From NCBI RefSeq assembly GCF_003344625.1, contig NZ_QPKJ02000003.1, forward strand, positions 682,001 through 746,000: a stretch of 64,000 nucleotides of DNA, written 5' to 3'. The notes under the pieces were generated by a model. That model was not told where the DNA came from and searched no databases. It saw only the letters and a list, made by a program, of their open reading frames with translations. The translations under genes were made by a program, and so were the position numbers. Below are positions 27,910-36,013 of this stretch, in pieces; position 1 is the stretch's first letter; each line of letters begins with the position of its first letter. The DNA comes from Solirubrobacter deserti (GTDB taxonomy: Bacteria; Actinomycetota; Thermoleophilia; Solirubrobacterales; Solirubrobacteraceae).

Positions 27910-28650
27910 CGCGCCGTCCTCCGGGACCAGCACCCGTTCCGTGAGCCCTTCGGCCCGCAGCCGTGCGCGCAGGTCCGCGCGCGTCTCGGTGGCGTGCGCG
28001 ATCGCGTCGAGGTGGACGGCGACGATCTGGACCGCTGGGACGCGGTGGGCGAGCTCCACGACGTCGTCGCTGGTCATCACGATCGGGTCCCCGGTGTTGA
28101 AGCGGGCACCGCTCGCGTTGACCACGATCGTGCCGGGGCGGTGCTCGTCGACGGCCGCCAGCACCTCCGGGCAGAGGATCGTGTCGCCGGCGATGTAGAC
28201 GCTCCGCTCGCCCGGAGCATGGAGCACGAAGCCCGACACGGGGCCCATCGCCGCCCCGATCTCACCCGTGCCGTGCTGCCCGTCCGTGCGGGCGATCAGC
28301 AGCTCGCCGAGCGTGGCGTCCGCGTGCACGGGCCGCGCGTCGACGAACCCGTCCGCGTGCAGGCGCTCGGTGTCGTGCGGCTGGCAGAAGATCGGCAGGT
28401 CGTGTGGCACCAGCTCGCGCGCCGTCGTGTCCCAGTGGTCCTGGTGCACGTGGGTGAGCAGGACGGCGTCCACGCCGGCGACGACCGCCTCCGCGGGCTG
28501 CGGGAGCTCGACGAGCGGGTTGCGGCGCGGGTTCGGCGTGTCCGGGACGGCTTCGCGCGCGCCCGCCGGGTCCAGCTGGGGATCGACGAGCAGCGTGTGG
28601 CCGGCGACCTCCACCCGCAGGGTCGCGTTGCGGATCAGGGTGAGCTTCAC
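27886..28650 (-). CDS. MBL-fold metallo-hydrolase (UlaG/lactonase-like)
   Basis: A 254-residue metallo-beta-lactamase-fold hydrolase, cytoplasmic. The metal motif is LLTHVHQDHWD (HxHxDH), with later ligands GDTILC and a C-terminal VHLDAIAH. MKLTLIRNATLRVEVAGHTLLVDPQLD matches the L-ascorbate-6-phosphate lactonase (UlaG)-like branch, which includes many uncharacterised proteins. GTG start. It lies 2 bp after the restored end of the third Kelch gene and could be cotranscribed. Confidence 0.82.
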   Translation of the reverse strand: MKLTLIRNATLRVEVAGHTLLVDPQLDPAGAREAVPDTPNPRRNPLVELPQPAEAVVAGVDAVLLTHVHQDHWDTTARELVPHDLPIFCQPHDTERLHADGFVDARPVHADATLGELLIARTDGQHGTGEIGAAMGPVSGFVLHAPGERSVYIAGDTILCPEVLAAVDEHRPGTIVVNASGARFNTGDPIVMTSDDVVELAHRVPAVQIVAVHLDAIAHATETRADLRARLRAEGLTERVLVPEDGALVGAPAQ

Positions 28651-28660
28651 GCCTAGCAGC

Positions 28661-30445
28661 CTACGGGCGTGCAGCGCGGGCGGCCCTCGCTGCGGCGGTT
28701 CTTGGCGACGCGGTCCGTGACGGTGTCGTGAGGCGGCCCGGCAGCGCGACCGTGACGTTGATCCGCGTGCCGTTGCGCAGGCGCTTGCCGTTGAGCGCCT
28801 TGATGCGCACGGGCCGCGCGCCCTTGCCGGTGGCGGTCGCGCGCCGGCAGGCGTTGCGCGTGCACGTGACCGTGATGCGCGCGCCGGTCGTGGCCTTGAC
28901 GTAGTAGGCCACGACCTTGATGCCGTTCTTGAGCCGCTGGTAGCGGATCGACGGGTCGGCGAGCAGCCCGGTCGGGCAGCCGCGGCGCGCGCGCGGCCCA
29001 GCGCTGCCGGCGCAGGCGTCGGCTTCGTTGGGCAGGCCGTCCCCGTCGTCGTCGCGCTGTCCGGCCGGGATCGGTGCCGGTGGCGCGGGCGGCCCGGCGA
29101 TTCCGCGGCCGCTCAGCGCGACGCTGTAGGTCCCGGTCGTCGTGTTGGCCGCGAACGACAGCGTCGCTCCGCGGACGCCGCCGCCCCTGGGTGTGAAGCG
29201 CACGTCCATACGACAGCTCGCGCCGGGCGCGACGCTGCGACAGCGCGCCGCGTCGACGGCGAAGTCTCCCGCCTCGCCGCCGCTCAGCGCATGGTCGGCC
29301 GTGACCAGCGGCTCGGCCGACGTGTTGGTGACGACGATGTCCGCGACGCCCGTGGTGCCCTCGGCGCGCTCCTCGAACGTCACCGCGCGGTCGGTGCTCA
29401 GCGTCGCGGTCGGTGTCCACAGCAGCGTCTCGCTGCCGAGGTTGCCGCCCGCGAGCAGCACCCGGCCGTCGTGCAGCCGCGTGAGCGAGTGGTAGGCGAC
29501 GCCGCGGGTGAACGCGCGCCCGCCGGACCACGTGTTGGTCGCCGGCGAGTAGAAGAAGACGTCGTTGCCGCTGCCGTTGCCGTTCGTGAGCATGACCTGA
29601 CCGTTCGCCAGCAGCGTCGAGATCGGCTGCACGATCGGCCCGGGCGTCGCGGCGGCGAGCGTCCACGTGCCCGTCGCCGGGTCGTAGATCTCGCTGCGCA
29701 GATCACCGCTGCCGCCGGCGGCGAGCACGCGGCCGTCGGCGAGCGCCGTCAGCGACGGGTAGATCCGCGCGACGTGCATCGGCCTCGGTCCGGACCACGT
29801 GTTCGCTGGGTGGCTGAACGTCCAGTTGCGCTGGAGCGGCAGTTCTTGACCGTCCTGATCCAACGTCAGCTCCGGGCCGACGAGCACGCCGTTGTTCGGC
29901 AGCGCGGCGGCGCCGATGAAGCGGCGGTCCGCGGGCAGCCCCGTCGGGATGCTCGTCCAGCCGTTGAAGAGCGGGTCGAAGAGCTCGACTGAACCGGCGT
30001 TCCCGGGGAGGGACCCGCCGGCGAGCAGCGCGCGACCGCCAGCGAGCGGGACCAGCGTCCCGGTGCGCCGCTGCCCCGCGAGGTTGCGCACCGGTGTCCA
30101 CGCGTTCGTCCGGGGGTCGTAGATCTCCGCCGTCGCCGAGAGGAACCCGCCCGCGACGAGCACGCGCCCGTCGGTCAGCTTCGTCATCGCGTGCGAGGTC
30201 CGCGGCTCAGACATCGGCGGGCCGGGCGACCAGCGATCGGTCAGCGGGTCGTAGAACTCGACCGACGCCTTCACGGTGCCGCCGCTGCCGCCGGCGACCA
30301 TCAGCCGCCCGTCGTCGAGCGCGACGCCCTGGAAGTGCGTGCGCGTGACGCTCATCGGCGCCGCGGGTGCCCAACCGAGGGTGATCCCCGCGTGCGCGGG
30401 CGCGGCGAGCGCCAGCAGGAAGGCGAGCGTGAGGCGAATCAGCAT
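28661..30445 (-). CDS. Secreted Kelch-repeat protein 3, C-terminus frameshifted
   Basis: A 594-residue exported paralogue of the two upstream genes. Signal peptide MLIRLTLAFLLALAAPAHA, six or so Kelch blades (DGRVLVAGG, ATAEIYDPRTNAWTPV), an ASPM/SPD2/Hydin-like domain (about 360-470), a thrombospondin-3-like Ca motif DDDGDGLPNEADAC and the family C-terminal module GCPTGLLADPSIRYQRLK. The last ~24 residues differ from the paralogues because one base is missing near 28727. In the next frame the expected tail (TVTDR, EGRPRCTPVGC) continues to a stop at 28653. ATG 30445 overlaps the previous gene by 7 bp (ATGCTGA). Confidence 0.82.
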   Translation of the reverse strand: MLIRLTLAFLLALAAPAHAGITLGWAPAAPMSVTRTHFQGVALDDGRLMVAGGSGGTVKASVEFYDPLTDRWSPGPPMSEPRTSHAMTKLTDGRVLVAGGFLSATAEIYDPRTNAWTPVRNLAGQRRTGTLVPLAGGRALLAGGSLPGNAGSVELFDPLFNGWTSIPTGLPADRRFIGAAALPNNGVLVGPELTLDQDGQELPLQRNWTFSHPANTWSGPRPMHVARIYPSLTALADGRVLAAGGSGDLRSEIYDPATGTWTLAAATPGPIVQPISTLLANGQVMLTNGNGSGNDVFFYSPATNTWSGGRAFTRGVAYHSLTRLHDGRVLLAGGNLGSETLLWTPTATLSTDRAVTFEERAEGTTGVADIVVTNTSAEPLVTADHALSGGEAGDFAVDAARCRSVAPGASCRMDVRFTPRGGGVRGATLSFAANTTTGTYSVALSGRGIAGPPAPPAPIPAGQRDDDGDGLPNEADACAGSAGPRARRGCPTGLLADPSIRYQRLKNGIKVVAYYVKATTGARITVTCTRNACRRATATGKGARPVRIKALNGKRLRNGTRINVTVALPGRLTTPSRTASPRTAAARAARAARP

Positions 30446-32307
30446 CCGACGGGGACGCAACGGGGACGGCCTTCGACGCGGCGGCCGCGAGCGATGCTAT
30501 CGGTCACGGTGGTGGTCAGGCGACCGGGCAGGGAGACCGTGACCGTGATCTTGGTGCCGTTGGCCAGCCGCTTGCCGTTCAGGCGGCTGACGCGGACGCG
30601 GCGCGCTCCTCGCCCCTTGGTCGTCGTCGGCCTGCAGCCCTTCGAGCAGCGCACGATGACGGTCGCGTCAGTCGTCGCCTTCACGTAGTAGGCGACGACC
30701 TCGATCCCGCCCTTGACCCGCTTGTACGCGATCGAGGGGTCGGCCAGCAGGCCCGTCGGGCAGCCCGCACGGCGGGTCGCGCCCTTGGTGGCCGGGCAGA
30801 GGTCGGCGCTGTCGACCACGCCGTCCGCGTCCGTATCGGTCGCCGGCACGCCAGGCGCCGGACCGGGGCTCACGATCGGGCCGAGCGCCGGCGTGACGCC
30901 TCGTCCGCCGAGCAGGACGACGGGGCCGGCGCCCCGGGTGTTGGCCGAGACGGTCAGCGTCGCGGCGCGGACCCCGACCTGAGAGGGCGTGAAGCGGACG
31001 TCGAGCGCGCAGGTCGCGCCGGGCGCGATTCCGCCTCGGCAGCGGTCGCCGTTGGCGCTGAAATCGTCGGGATGGGCGCCGCCGAGCGTGAGGTCGCCGA
31101 TGAAGAGGGGTAGGCCGCCGGTGTTCGTGAGCTGCACGACGCCGCTCACGCCCACTTGCACGGTGGCGTCGCCGAACGTCACCGCCGGCTCCGTGGCGAG
31201 CGTCGTCGTCGGGGTCCAGATCTCGGCGGTCGTCACGGGTGAGTACGTCCGCGCGTCGAGGCCGCCGGCGATCAGCACGCGTCCGTCCGCCAGCCGCGTC
31301 GCCGAGAAGTAGCTCGCGCGCGGATCGGGAACCTCGGTCGCCGTCCAGACGTCCCTGACGGGGTCGTAGACCTGCGCCGAGGGAAGCAGGCCTGGCTCGT
31401 CCGCGGAGACGTCCTCCGTGCCGGTCATCAGCACGAAGCCGCCGCCGAGCGCGACCGCCGCCGAGGAGGCGAACGGGTTGCGCGTGGCCGCGGCCCACGT
31501 CCACGCGTTCGTGCGCGGGTCGTAGATCTCGGTCGTGCCCGAACCCTGCATGTCGCCGGTTCCGGCGGTGGCGAGCAGCCGCCCGTCGGCCAGCGGCGTC
31601 AGCACGTGCAGCGAGCGGCGCTGGCGCATGGGCGCCATCGGCGTCCATGATGTGCCGCCGTTGTACCGGTAGGTCGCCCCCGTGGCGCCGTCGGGCCGCG
31701 TGCCACCGGTGACGATCACGCGGCCGTCCGGCAGCGTGGAGGCGACCGGGGCGGACACGGGGTCGCCGAGCTCGCCGGCGTACGTCCACTCGCGCGTGGC
31801 GGGATCGAAGACCTCGGCGAGCGTGCTGTACTGGCGATTCCAGTCGATCCCGCCGGCGACGAGCACCCTGCCGTCCGGCAGGAGGGCCGACGTCCCCCAC
31901 GCGCGCCCGATGGACATCGAGCCGGCCTTGGTCCACGCTCCCGTCCTCGGGTCGTAGATCTCGGCGTTCGGCAGCGCGTACGCGTCACCCCCGCCGCCGT
32001 GGATGAGGACCCGCCCGTCCTTGAGCTTGACCATCGAGGCGAAGCTGCGCCCGGTATGGAGCGACCCGGTCGGCGTCCAGCGGCCCGTGGCTGGATCGAA
32101 GAGCTCGGCGCTCGACATGGAGACGGAGTCGCCCGAGCCGCCCGCGACGAGCACGCGCCCGTCATCCAGCAGGATCGCGCTGTGGCCGTCGCGCGCGAAG
32201 TGCAGCTCGCCGGTCGGCGCCCAGCCCGGCTTGACCGTGGCGCTCGCGGGCGCGGCGGACGCGCAGAGCAGCGCCAGGCAGACGGCGATCAAGCGAACGG
32301 CGAGCAC
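30439..32307 (-). CDS. Secreted Kelch-repeat protein 2
   Basis: A 622-residue exported protein. Signal peptide (VRLIAVCLALLCASAAPASA), a Kelch beta-propeller of blades such as DGRVLVAGGSGD...SSAELFDPATGRWTPTGSL (about 25-385), a Hydin/SPD2-like beta domain (PAVTFGDATVQVGVSGVVQLTNTGGLPL), a Ca-binding thrombospondin-3-like repeat DTDADGVVDSADLCP, and a basic C-terminal module ending EGRPRCVPVGC. It probably acts in surface adhesion or carbohydrate recognition. GTG 32307 is fixed by a promoter block identical in spacing to that of Kelch gene 1. Kelch gene 3 is translationally coupled downstream. Confidence 0.85.
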   Translation of the reverse strand: MLAVRLIAVCLALLCASAAPASATVKPGWAPTGELHFARDGHSAILLDDGRVLVAGGSGDSVSMSSAELFDPATGRWTPTGSLHTGRSFASMVKLKDGRVLIHGGGGDAYALPNAEIYDPRTGAWTKAGSMSIGRAWGTSALLPDGRVLVAGGIDWNRQYSTLAEVFDPATREWTYAGELGDPVSAPVASTLPDGRVIVTGGTRPDGATGATYRYNGGTSWTPMAPMRQRRSLHVLTPLADGRLLATAGTGDMQGSGTTEIYDPRTNAWTWAAATRNPFASSAAVALGGGFVLMTGTEDVSADEPGLLPSAQVYDPVRDVWTATEVPDPRASYFSATRLADGRVLIAGGLDARTYSPVTTAEIWTPTTTLATEPAVTFGDATVQVGVSGVVQLTNTGGLPLFIGDLTLGGAHPDDFSANGDRCRGGIAPGATCALDVRFTPSQVGVRAATLTVSANTRGAGPVVLLGGRGVTPALGPIVSPGPAPGVPATDTDADGVVDSADLCPATKGATRRAGCPTGLLADPSIAYKRVKGGIEVVAYYVKATTDATVIVRCSKGCRPTTTKGRGARRVRVSRLNGKRLANGTKITVTVSLPGRLTTTVTDSIARGRRVEGRPRCVPVGC

Positions 32308-32316
32308 GGTCGCGCC

Positions 32317-32360
32317 ACTGTAGATGGCGTGCGCCGGGCGGGCACTCGGCCGTTCGGCCA
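32317..32360 (-). promoter_or_regulatory. Kelch-2 promoter block
   Basis: Minus strand: TGGCCGAACGG (32360-32350), then exactly 23 nt, CATCTACA, and a further 11 nt to the GTG. The -10 is TACAGT (32322-32317). Every spacing equals that of the Kelch-1 promoter, though the DNA between is diverged. Confidence 0.6.
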
Positions 32361-32363
32361 CCG

Positions 32364-34214
32364 TCAGCAGGCGACCGGCGCGCAGGTCGGGCGGCCCTCG
32401 ACGCGACGGCCGCGGACGACGCTGTCGGTCACGGTGGTCGCGAGCCGGCCTGCGAGCGAGACCGTCACCGTGATCTTGGTGCCGTTGGCCAGCCGCCGGC
32501 GATCCAGGCGGCTGATGCGGACGCGCTTGGCGCCCTTGCCGGTGGTCGTGGTCGGCTTGCACCCCTTCGAGCACCTGACCACGATGCGGGCGCCCGTGGT
32601 GGCCTTCACGTGGTAGGCGACGACGCGGATACCGCCCTTCACGCGCCGGTAGGCGATCGACGGGTCGGCGAGCAGCCCGGCCGGGCAGCCCATCCGCGCG
32701 AGCGGGCCGCGCAGCTGCCCGCAGCGGTCGCTGCCGTCGGCGACGCCGTCGCCGTCCGCGTCGGACGCGGGGCCCGGCCCGGGTTGCGGCTGCGCCGGCG
32801 CCGGAACGCCGCGGGCCTGCAGCGCCACGACGTGCCTGCCGGCCGCGGTGTTGGACGCGAACGAGAGCGTGGCGCTGCGCGCGCCGGTCGTGGCCGCTTC
32901 GACGTGCACGCCGACGGCGCAGGTGGCGCCGGGCGCGGCCATGCAGCGCGTGCGGTCCAGGCGGAAGTCGCCCGGGTGCGCGCCGCCGAGCGCGAGGTCC
33001 TCGACGATCAGCGGAAGCGTGCCGGTGTTGGTGATCTGCACGACGCCATCGGCGCCGGTCCCGACCGTGACGTCGCCGAACGCGAGCGCCGGGTCGGCCG
33101 CGAGCGTGGTGGTCGGCGTCCACAGGCTCGCGAAGGCCTTGACCGAGTCGTCGCTCTTGTCGTAGCTGCCCGCGACCAGCACGCGGCCGTCCGGCAACGC
33201 CGTGGCGGTGTGGTCGTCGTGCTGGGCCGGCGTCCCGGCGGACGTGTACGTGTTGGTCGCCGGGTGGTAGAGCAGCGCCTCGTCGTACGGGTAGTGGTCG
33301 AACCCGCCACGACCGCCGACGATCAGCACCGTGCCGTCCGCCAGCGCCGTGGTCGTGGACCCCATCCGCAGCGCCGGGAACGGCGCGCGCTCGGTCCACG
33401 TGTTGGTGCGCGGGTCGTAGACCTCGGTCCGGCTGCTCGGAGCCCACGGCGGCATGGCGTCCATGTCGAGCGCGGTCCCGCCGCTGGCGAACAGGGTGCC
33501 GTCCGGCAGCGCGGCCAGCTGGTGCCCTTCGCGGAGCACCTGCGCCTCGGCGGCGGGCGTCCAGGCGGTGCGGGCGCCGTCGAACACCGCGGTCGCGCCG
33601 GTGAAGCCGAGGAACTCGAACGCGCCGCCGGTCAACAGCACGCGCCCGTCCGCCAGGCTGGCGGCAGCCCCGCGCCCACCGCCGCCGTAGACGCTCATCG
33701 GCCACGACCAGGTGCGCGTCTGCGGATCGAAGATCTCGGCCGAGTCGTAGCCGAGGCCGCCGATCACGATCGCGCGGCCGTCCGGCAGCGTGAGCAGCTT
33801 GGGCTGGTAGCGCGGCTCGTGCGTCGAGCTGACGATCTCCCAGCGGTTGGTGGCCGGGTCGTAGAGCTCGGCCGACGTGCCCGGGTCCTCGGTCCCGCCC
33901 ACGGCGAGCACCTGGCCGTTGCCGAGCCGCGCGAGCGCGTGCTCGCGGCGCGGCACGTTCATCGGCGCGGCGGCCGTCCACACGTTGGTGCGCACGTCGT
34001 AGATCTCGGCCGCGCGCATCGTGCCTCCGCCGTCCGGCATGCCGCCCGTTACGAGCACCCGGTCGCGGTCGAGCGCCACGGCCACGTGCATCGAGCGCGG
34101 GGTGATCATGTCCCCGGCGCGCATCCAGCCGCGCGTGATCGCGGCGTTCGCCGCGGCGGCGGGGAACAGGACGAGAGCGACGGCGCACAGCGCGGCAAGG
34201 CGAGCGAACGGCAT
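32364..34214 (-). CDS. Secreted Kelch-repeat protein 1
   Basis: A 616-residue exported protein of the same architecture as genes 2 and 3: signal peptide MPFARLAALCAVALVLFPAAAANA, Kelch propeller (DRVLVTGGMPDGGG, TSAELYDPATNRWEIV, DGRAIVIGG), Hydin/SPD2-like domain (ALAFGDVTVGTGADGVVQITNTGTLPLI), Ca motif DADGDGVADGSDRC, and the module GCPAGLLADPSIAYRRVKGGI ... EGRPTCAPVAC. The three genes are tandem duplicates. It is divergent from the two-component system at 34332, with a 117-bp shared regulatory gap. Confidence 0.85.
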   Translation of the reverse strand: MPFARLAALCAVALVLFPAAAANAAITRGWMRAGDMITPRSMHVAVALDRDRVLVTGGMPDGGGTMRAAEIYDVRTNVWTAAAPMNVPRREHALARLGNGQVLAVGGTEDPGTSAELYDPATNRWEIVSSTHEPRYQPKLLTLPDGRAIVIGGLGYDSAEIFDPQTRTWSWPMSVYGGGGRGAAASLADGRVLLTGGAFEFLGFTGATAVFDGARTAWTPAAEAQVLREGHQLAALPDGTLFASGGTALDMDAMPPWAPSSRTEVYDPRTNTWTERAPFPALRMGSTTTALADGTVLIVGGRGGFDHYPYDEALLYHPATNTYTSAGTPAQHDDHTATALPDGRVLVAGSYDKSDDSVKAFASLWTPTTTLAADPALAFGDVTVGTGADGVVQITNTGTLPLIVEDLALGGAHPGDFRLDRTRCMAAPGATCAVGVHVEAATTGARSATLSFASNTAAGRHVVALQARGVPAPAQPQPGPGPASDADGDGVADGSDRCGQLRGPLARMGCPAGLLADPSIAYRRVKGGIRVVAYHVKATTGARIVVRCSKGCKPTTTTGKGAKRVRISRLDRRRLANGTKITVTVSLAGRLATTVTDSVVRGRRVEGRPTCAPVAC

Positions 34215-34223
34215 GGGCGAGGC

Positions 34224-34267
34224 AATGTAGATGGGCTCGGCGGACGGACCGATCGTCCGTTCGGCCA
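34224..34267 (-). promoter_or_regulatory. Kelch-1 promoter block
   Basis: Minus strand: TGGCCGAACGG (34267-34257), 23 nt, CATCTACA, 11 nt, ATG; -10 is TACATT (34229-34224). The CGAACGG core recurs inverted at 34299-34305 (CCGTTCG), 27 nt before the response-regulator start. It may be a shared operator. Confidence 0.6.
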
Positions 34268-34331
34268 GCCTGCACGAAATCGCCACAACATCCCCTGACC
34301 GTTCGCACAGGGCGGTGACACACTGCCCGGC

Positions 34332-35009
34332 GTGAACGGGGCGCTGATCTGCGTGATCGAGGACGAGGAGGTCATCGCGGGCGCGGTCGCCGCGCGGCTG
34401 CGCGCGGAGGGCTTCTCCGTGGAGGTCGCGCACGACGGGCACGCCGGCGTCGCGCTGTGCGAGCGCGTCCGGCCCGACCTGGTCGTGCTCGATCTGATGC
34501 TGCCCGGGCTGGACGGGCTCGAGGTGTGCCGGCGTGTACAGCGCGACCGGCCCGTGCCCGTGCTGATGCTGACCGCGCGCGGTGAGGAATCCGACCTGCT
34601 CGTGGGCCTCGCGGTGGGCGCGGACGACTACATGACCAAGCCGTTCTCGCCGCGCGAGCTCGTCGCGCGCGTGCGCGCGCTGCTGCGGCGCGTGGAGCGC
34701 CGGCCCGCGCCGCCCGGCGACGCGCTGCGGCTCGGCGGCCTGGAGATCGACCCGGCGGCGCGGCTGGTGCGTCTGGACGGCGACGTCGTGCACCTCACGC
34801 CGACCGAGTTCGACCTGCTCGCCCTGCTGGCGGCGCGGCCCGGCGCCGTCTTCTCGCGCGAGCAGCTGCTCGCGGACGTCTGGGGCTGGCGCGACGGCTC
34901 CGGCCAGCGGACCGTGGACTCGCACGTCCGCGGGCTGCGGCGCAAGCTGGGCTCCGACCTCGTGCGTACCGTCCACGGCGTCGGCTACGCGCTGGAGGCC
35001 CCGGCGTGA
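34332..35009 (+). CDS. OmpR/PhoB-family response regulator
   Basis: A 225-residue two-component regulator. Receiver domain: acidic pocket VIEDEE, phospho-acceptor D54 in VVLDLMLPG, Thr in MLTARG and Lys in MTKPF. C-terminal winged helix: LTPTEFDLLALLAARPGAVFSREQLLADVWG, TVDSHVRGLRRKLG, VRTVHGVGYAL. GTG start. It overlaps the kinase gene by 4 bp (GTGA). Its likely targets are unknown; the divergent Kelch genes are candidates because of the shared CGAACGG element. Confidence 0.94.
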   Translation: MNGALICVIEDEEVIAGAVAARLRAEGFSVEVAHDGHAGVALCERVRPDLVVLDLMLPGLDGLEVCRRVQRDRPVPVLMLTARGEESDLLVGLAVGADDYMTKPFSPRELVARVRALLRRVERRPAPPGDALRLGGLEIDPAARLVRLDGDVVHLTPTEFDLLALLAARPGAVFSREQLLADVWGWRDGSGQRTVDSHVRGLRRKLGSDLVRTVHGVGYALEAPA

Positions 35010-36013
35010 GGCCGCTCGACCGCCTGAGCTCGATCAAGGTCAAGCTCGGCGTCGTGATCGTCGCCACGGTCGCCGGCACCGTGCTCGTGCTCATCGCCGG
35101 GCTCAAGCTGGGCCTGGGGCTGGAGATCCGGACACTGGCCGCCGCCGTGATCGCGCTCGCGATCGTGCAGTTCCTCGCCCGCGGGATGACCTCGCCGCTG
35201 CGCGAGATGGCGGCCGCGGCCTCGGCGATGGCCCGCGGCGACTACGGCCGGCGCGTGACCGCGAGCTCGCGCGACGAGGTCGGCGAGCTGGCGCGCGCGT
35301 TCAACGCGATGGCCGCCGAGCTGGCCGACGTCGATCGCATGCGGCGGGACCTGGTGGCGAACGTCTCGCACGAGCTGCGCACGCCGATCGGCGCGCTGCA
35401 GGCGCTGCTGGAGAACCTGGTGGACGGCGTCGAGCCGGTCGACCCGGCCGCGCTGCGGACGGCGCTCGTGCAGACGGAGCGGCTGGGCCGCCTGGTCGAG
35501 CAGCTGCTGGACCTCTCGCGGCTGGAGAGCGGCGCGCTGGCGCTGCGCCCCGCGCCGTTCCCGGTGCGGCCGCTGCTCGAGCAGGCGACCCGCGAGTGCG
35601 AGATCGGCGAGGCCTTCATGTCGCGCCCCGTGTGGCTGCGCGTGGACGTCCAGCCCGGCGACCTGCGCGCGCTGGGCGACTCCGAGCGCCTGCACCAGGT
35701 GGTCTCGAACCTGCTCGACAACGCGGTCCGCCACTCCCCACAGGACGGCCGCGTCTGGTTGAGCGCCCACGCCGCGACCGACGGCGTGACCACGATCGAA
35801 GTGGCCGACGAAGGCCCCGGCATCCCACCCGAGGAGGCGGAGCGAGTGTTCGAGCGATTCCACCGCGTCGACGCGGCCCGCGCGGCCCGCGACGGCGGCA
35901 CCGGCCTGGGCCTGGCGATCGCCCGCTGGATCGTCGACGCGCACGGCGGCACGATCGCCGTACGCGAGCGCGAGCCCAACGGCTGCCGCGTCGTCGTGGA
36001 GCTGCCGCGATGA
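35006..36013 (+). CDS. Sensor histidine kinase, intramembrane-sensing type
   Basis: A 335-residue kinase paired with the preceding regulator. Two helices (about 11-34 and 42-58) are separated by only about seven residues, so there is almost no external sensor domain. HAMP follows (60-110), then the H-box NVSHELRTP with H122. The ATPase domain has N box NLLDNAVRHS, G1 VADEGPGIP, F box FERFHRVD and G2 GGTGLGLAIAR. It is coupled by ATGA overlap to a multi-pass DUF4173 protein, which may serve as its sensory partner. Confidence 0.92.
   Translation: MRPLDRLSSIKVKLGVVIVATVAGTVLVLIAGLKLGLGLEIRTLAAAVIALAIVQFLARGMTSPLREMAAAASAMARGDYGRRVTASSRDEVGELARAFNAMAAELADVDRMRRDLVANVSHELRTPIGALQALLENLVDGVEPVDPAALRTALVQTERLGRLVEQLLDLSRLESGALALRPAPFPVRPLLEQATRECEIGEAFMSRPVWLRVDVQPGDLRALGDSERLHQVVSNLLDNAVRHSPQDGRVWLSAHAATDGVTTIEVADEGPGIPPEEAERVFERFHRVDAARAARDGGTGLGLAIARWIVDAHGGTIAVREREPNGCRVVVELPR

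Noticed and set aside
30439..34323. A 1,294-residue open frame spanning two Kelch genes
   Set aside because: Only the part from GTG 32307 encodes Kelch 2. The rest is the +1 shadow of Kelch 1, as shown by repeat structure and signal peptides in the other frame.
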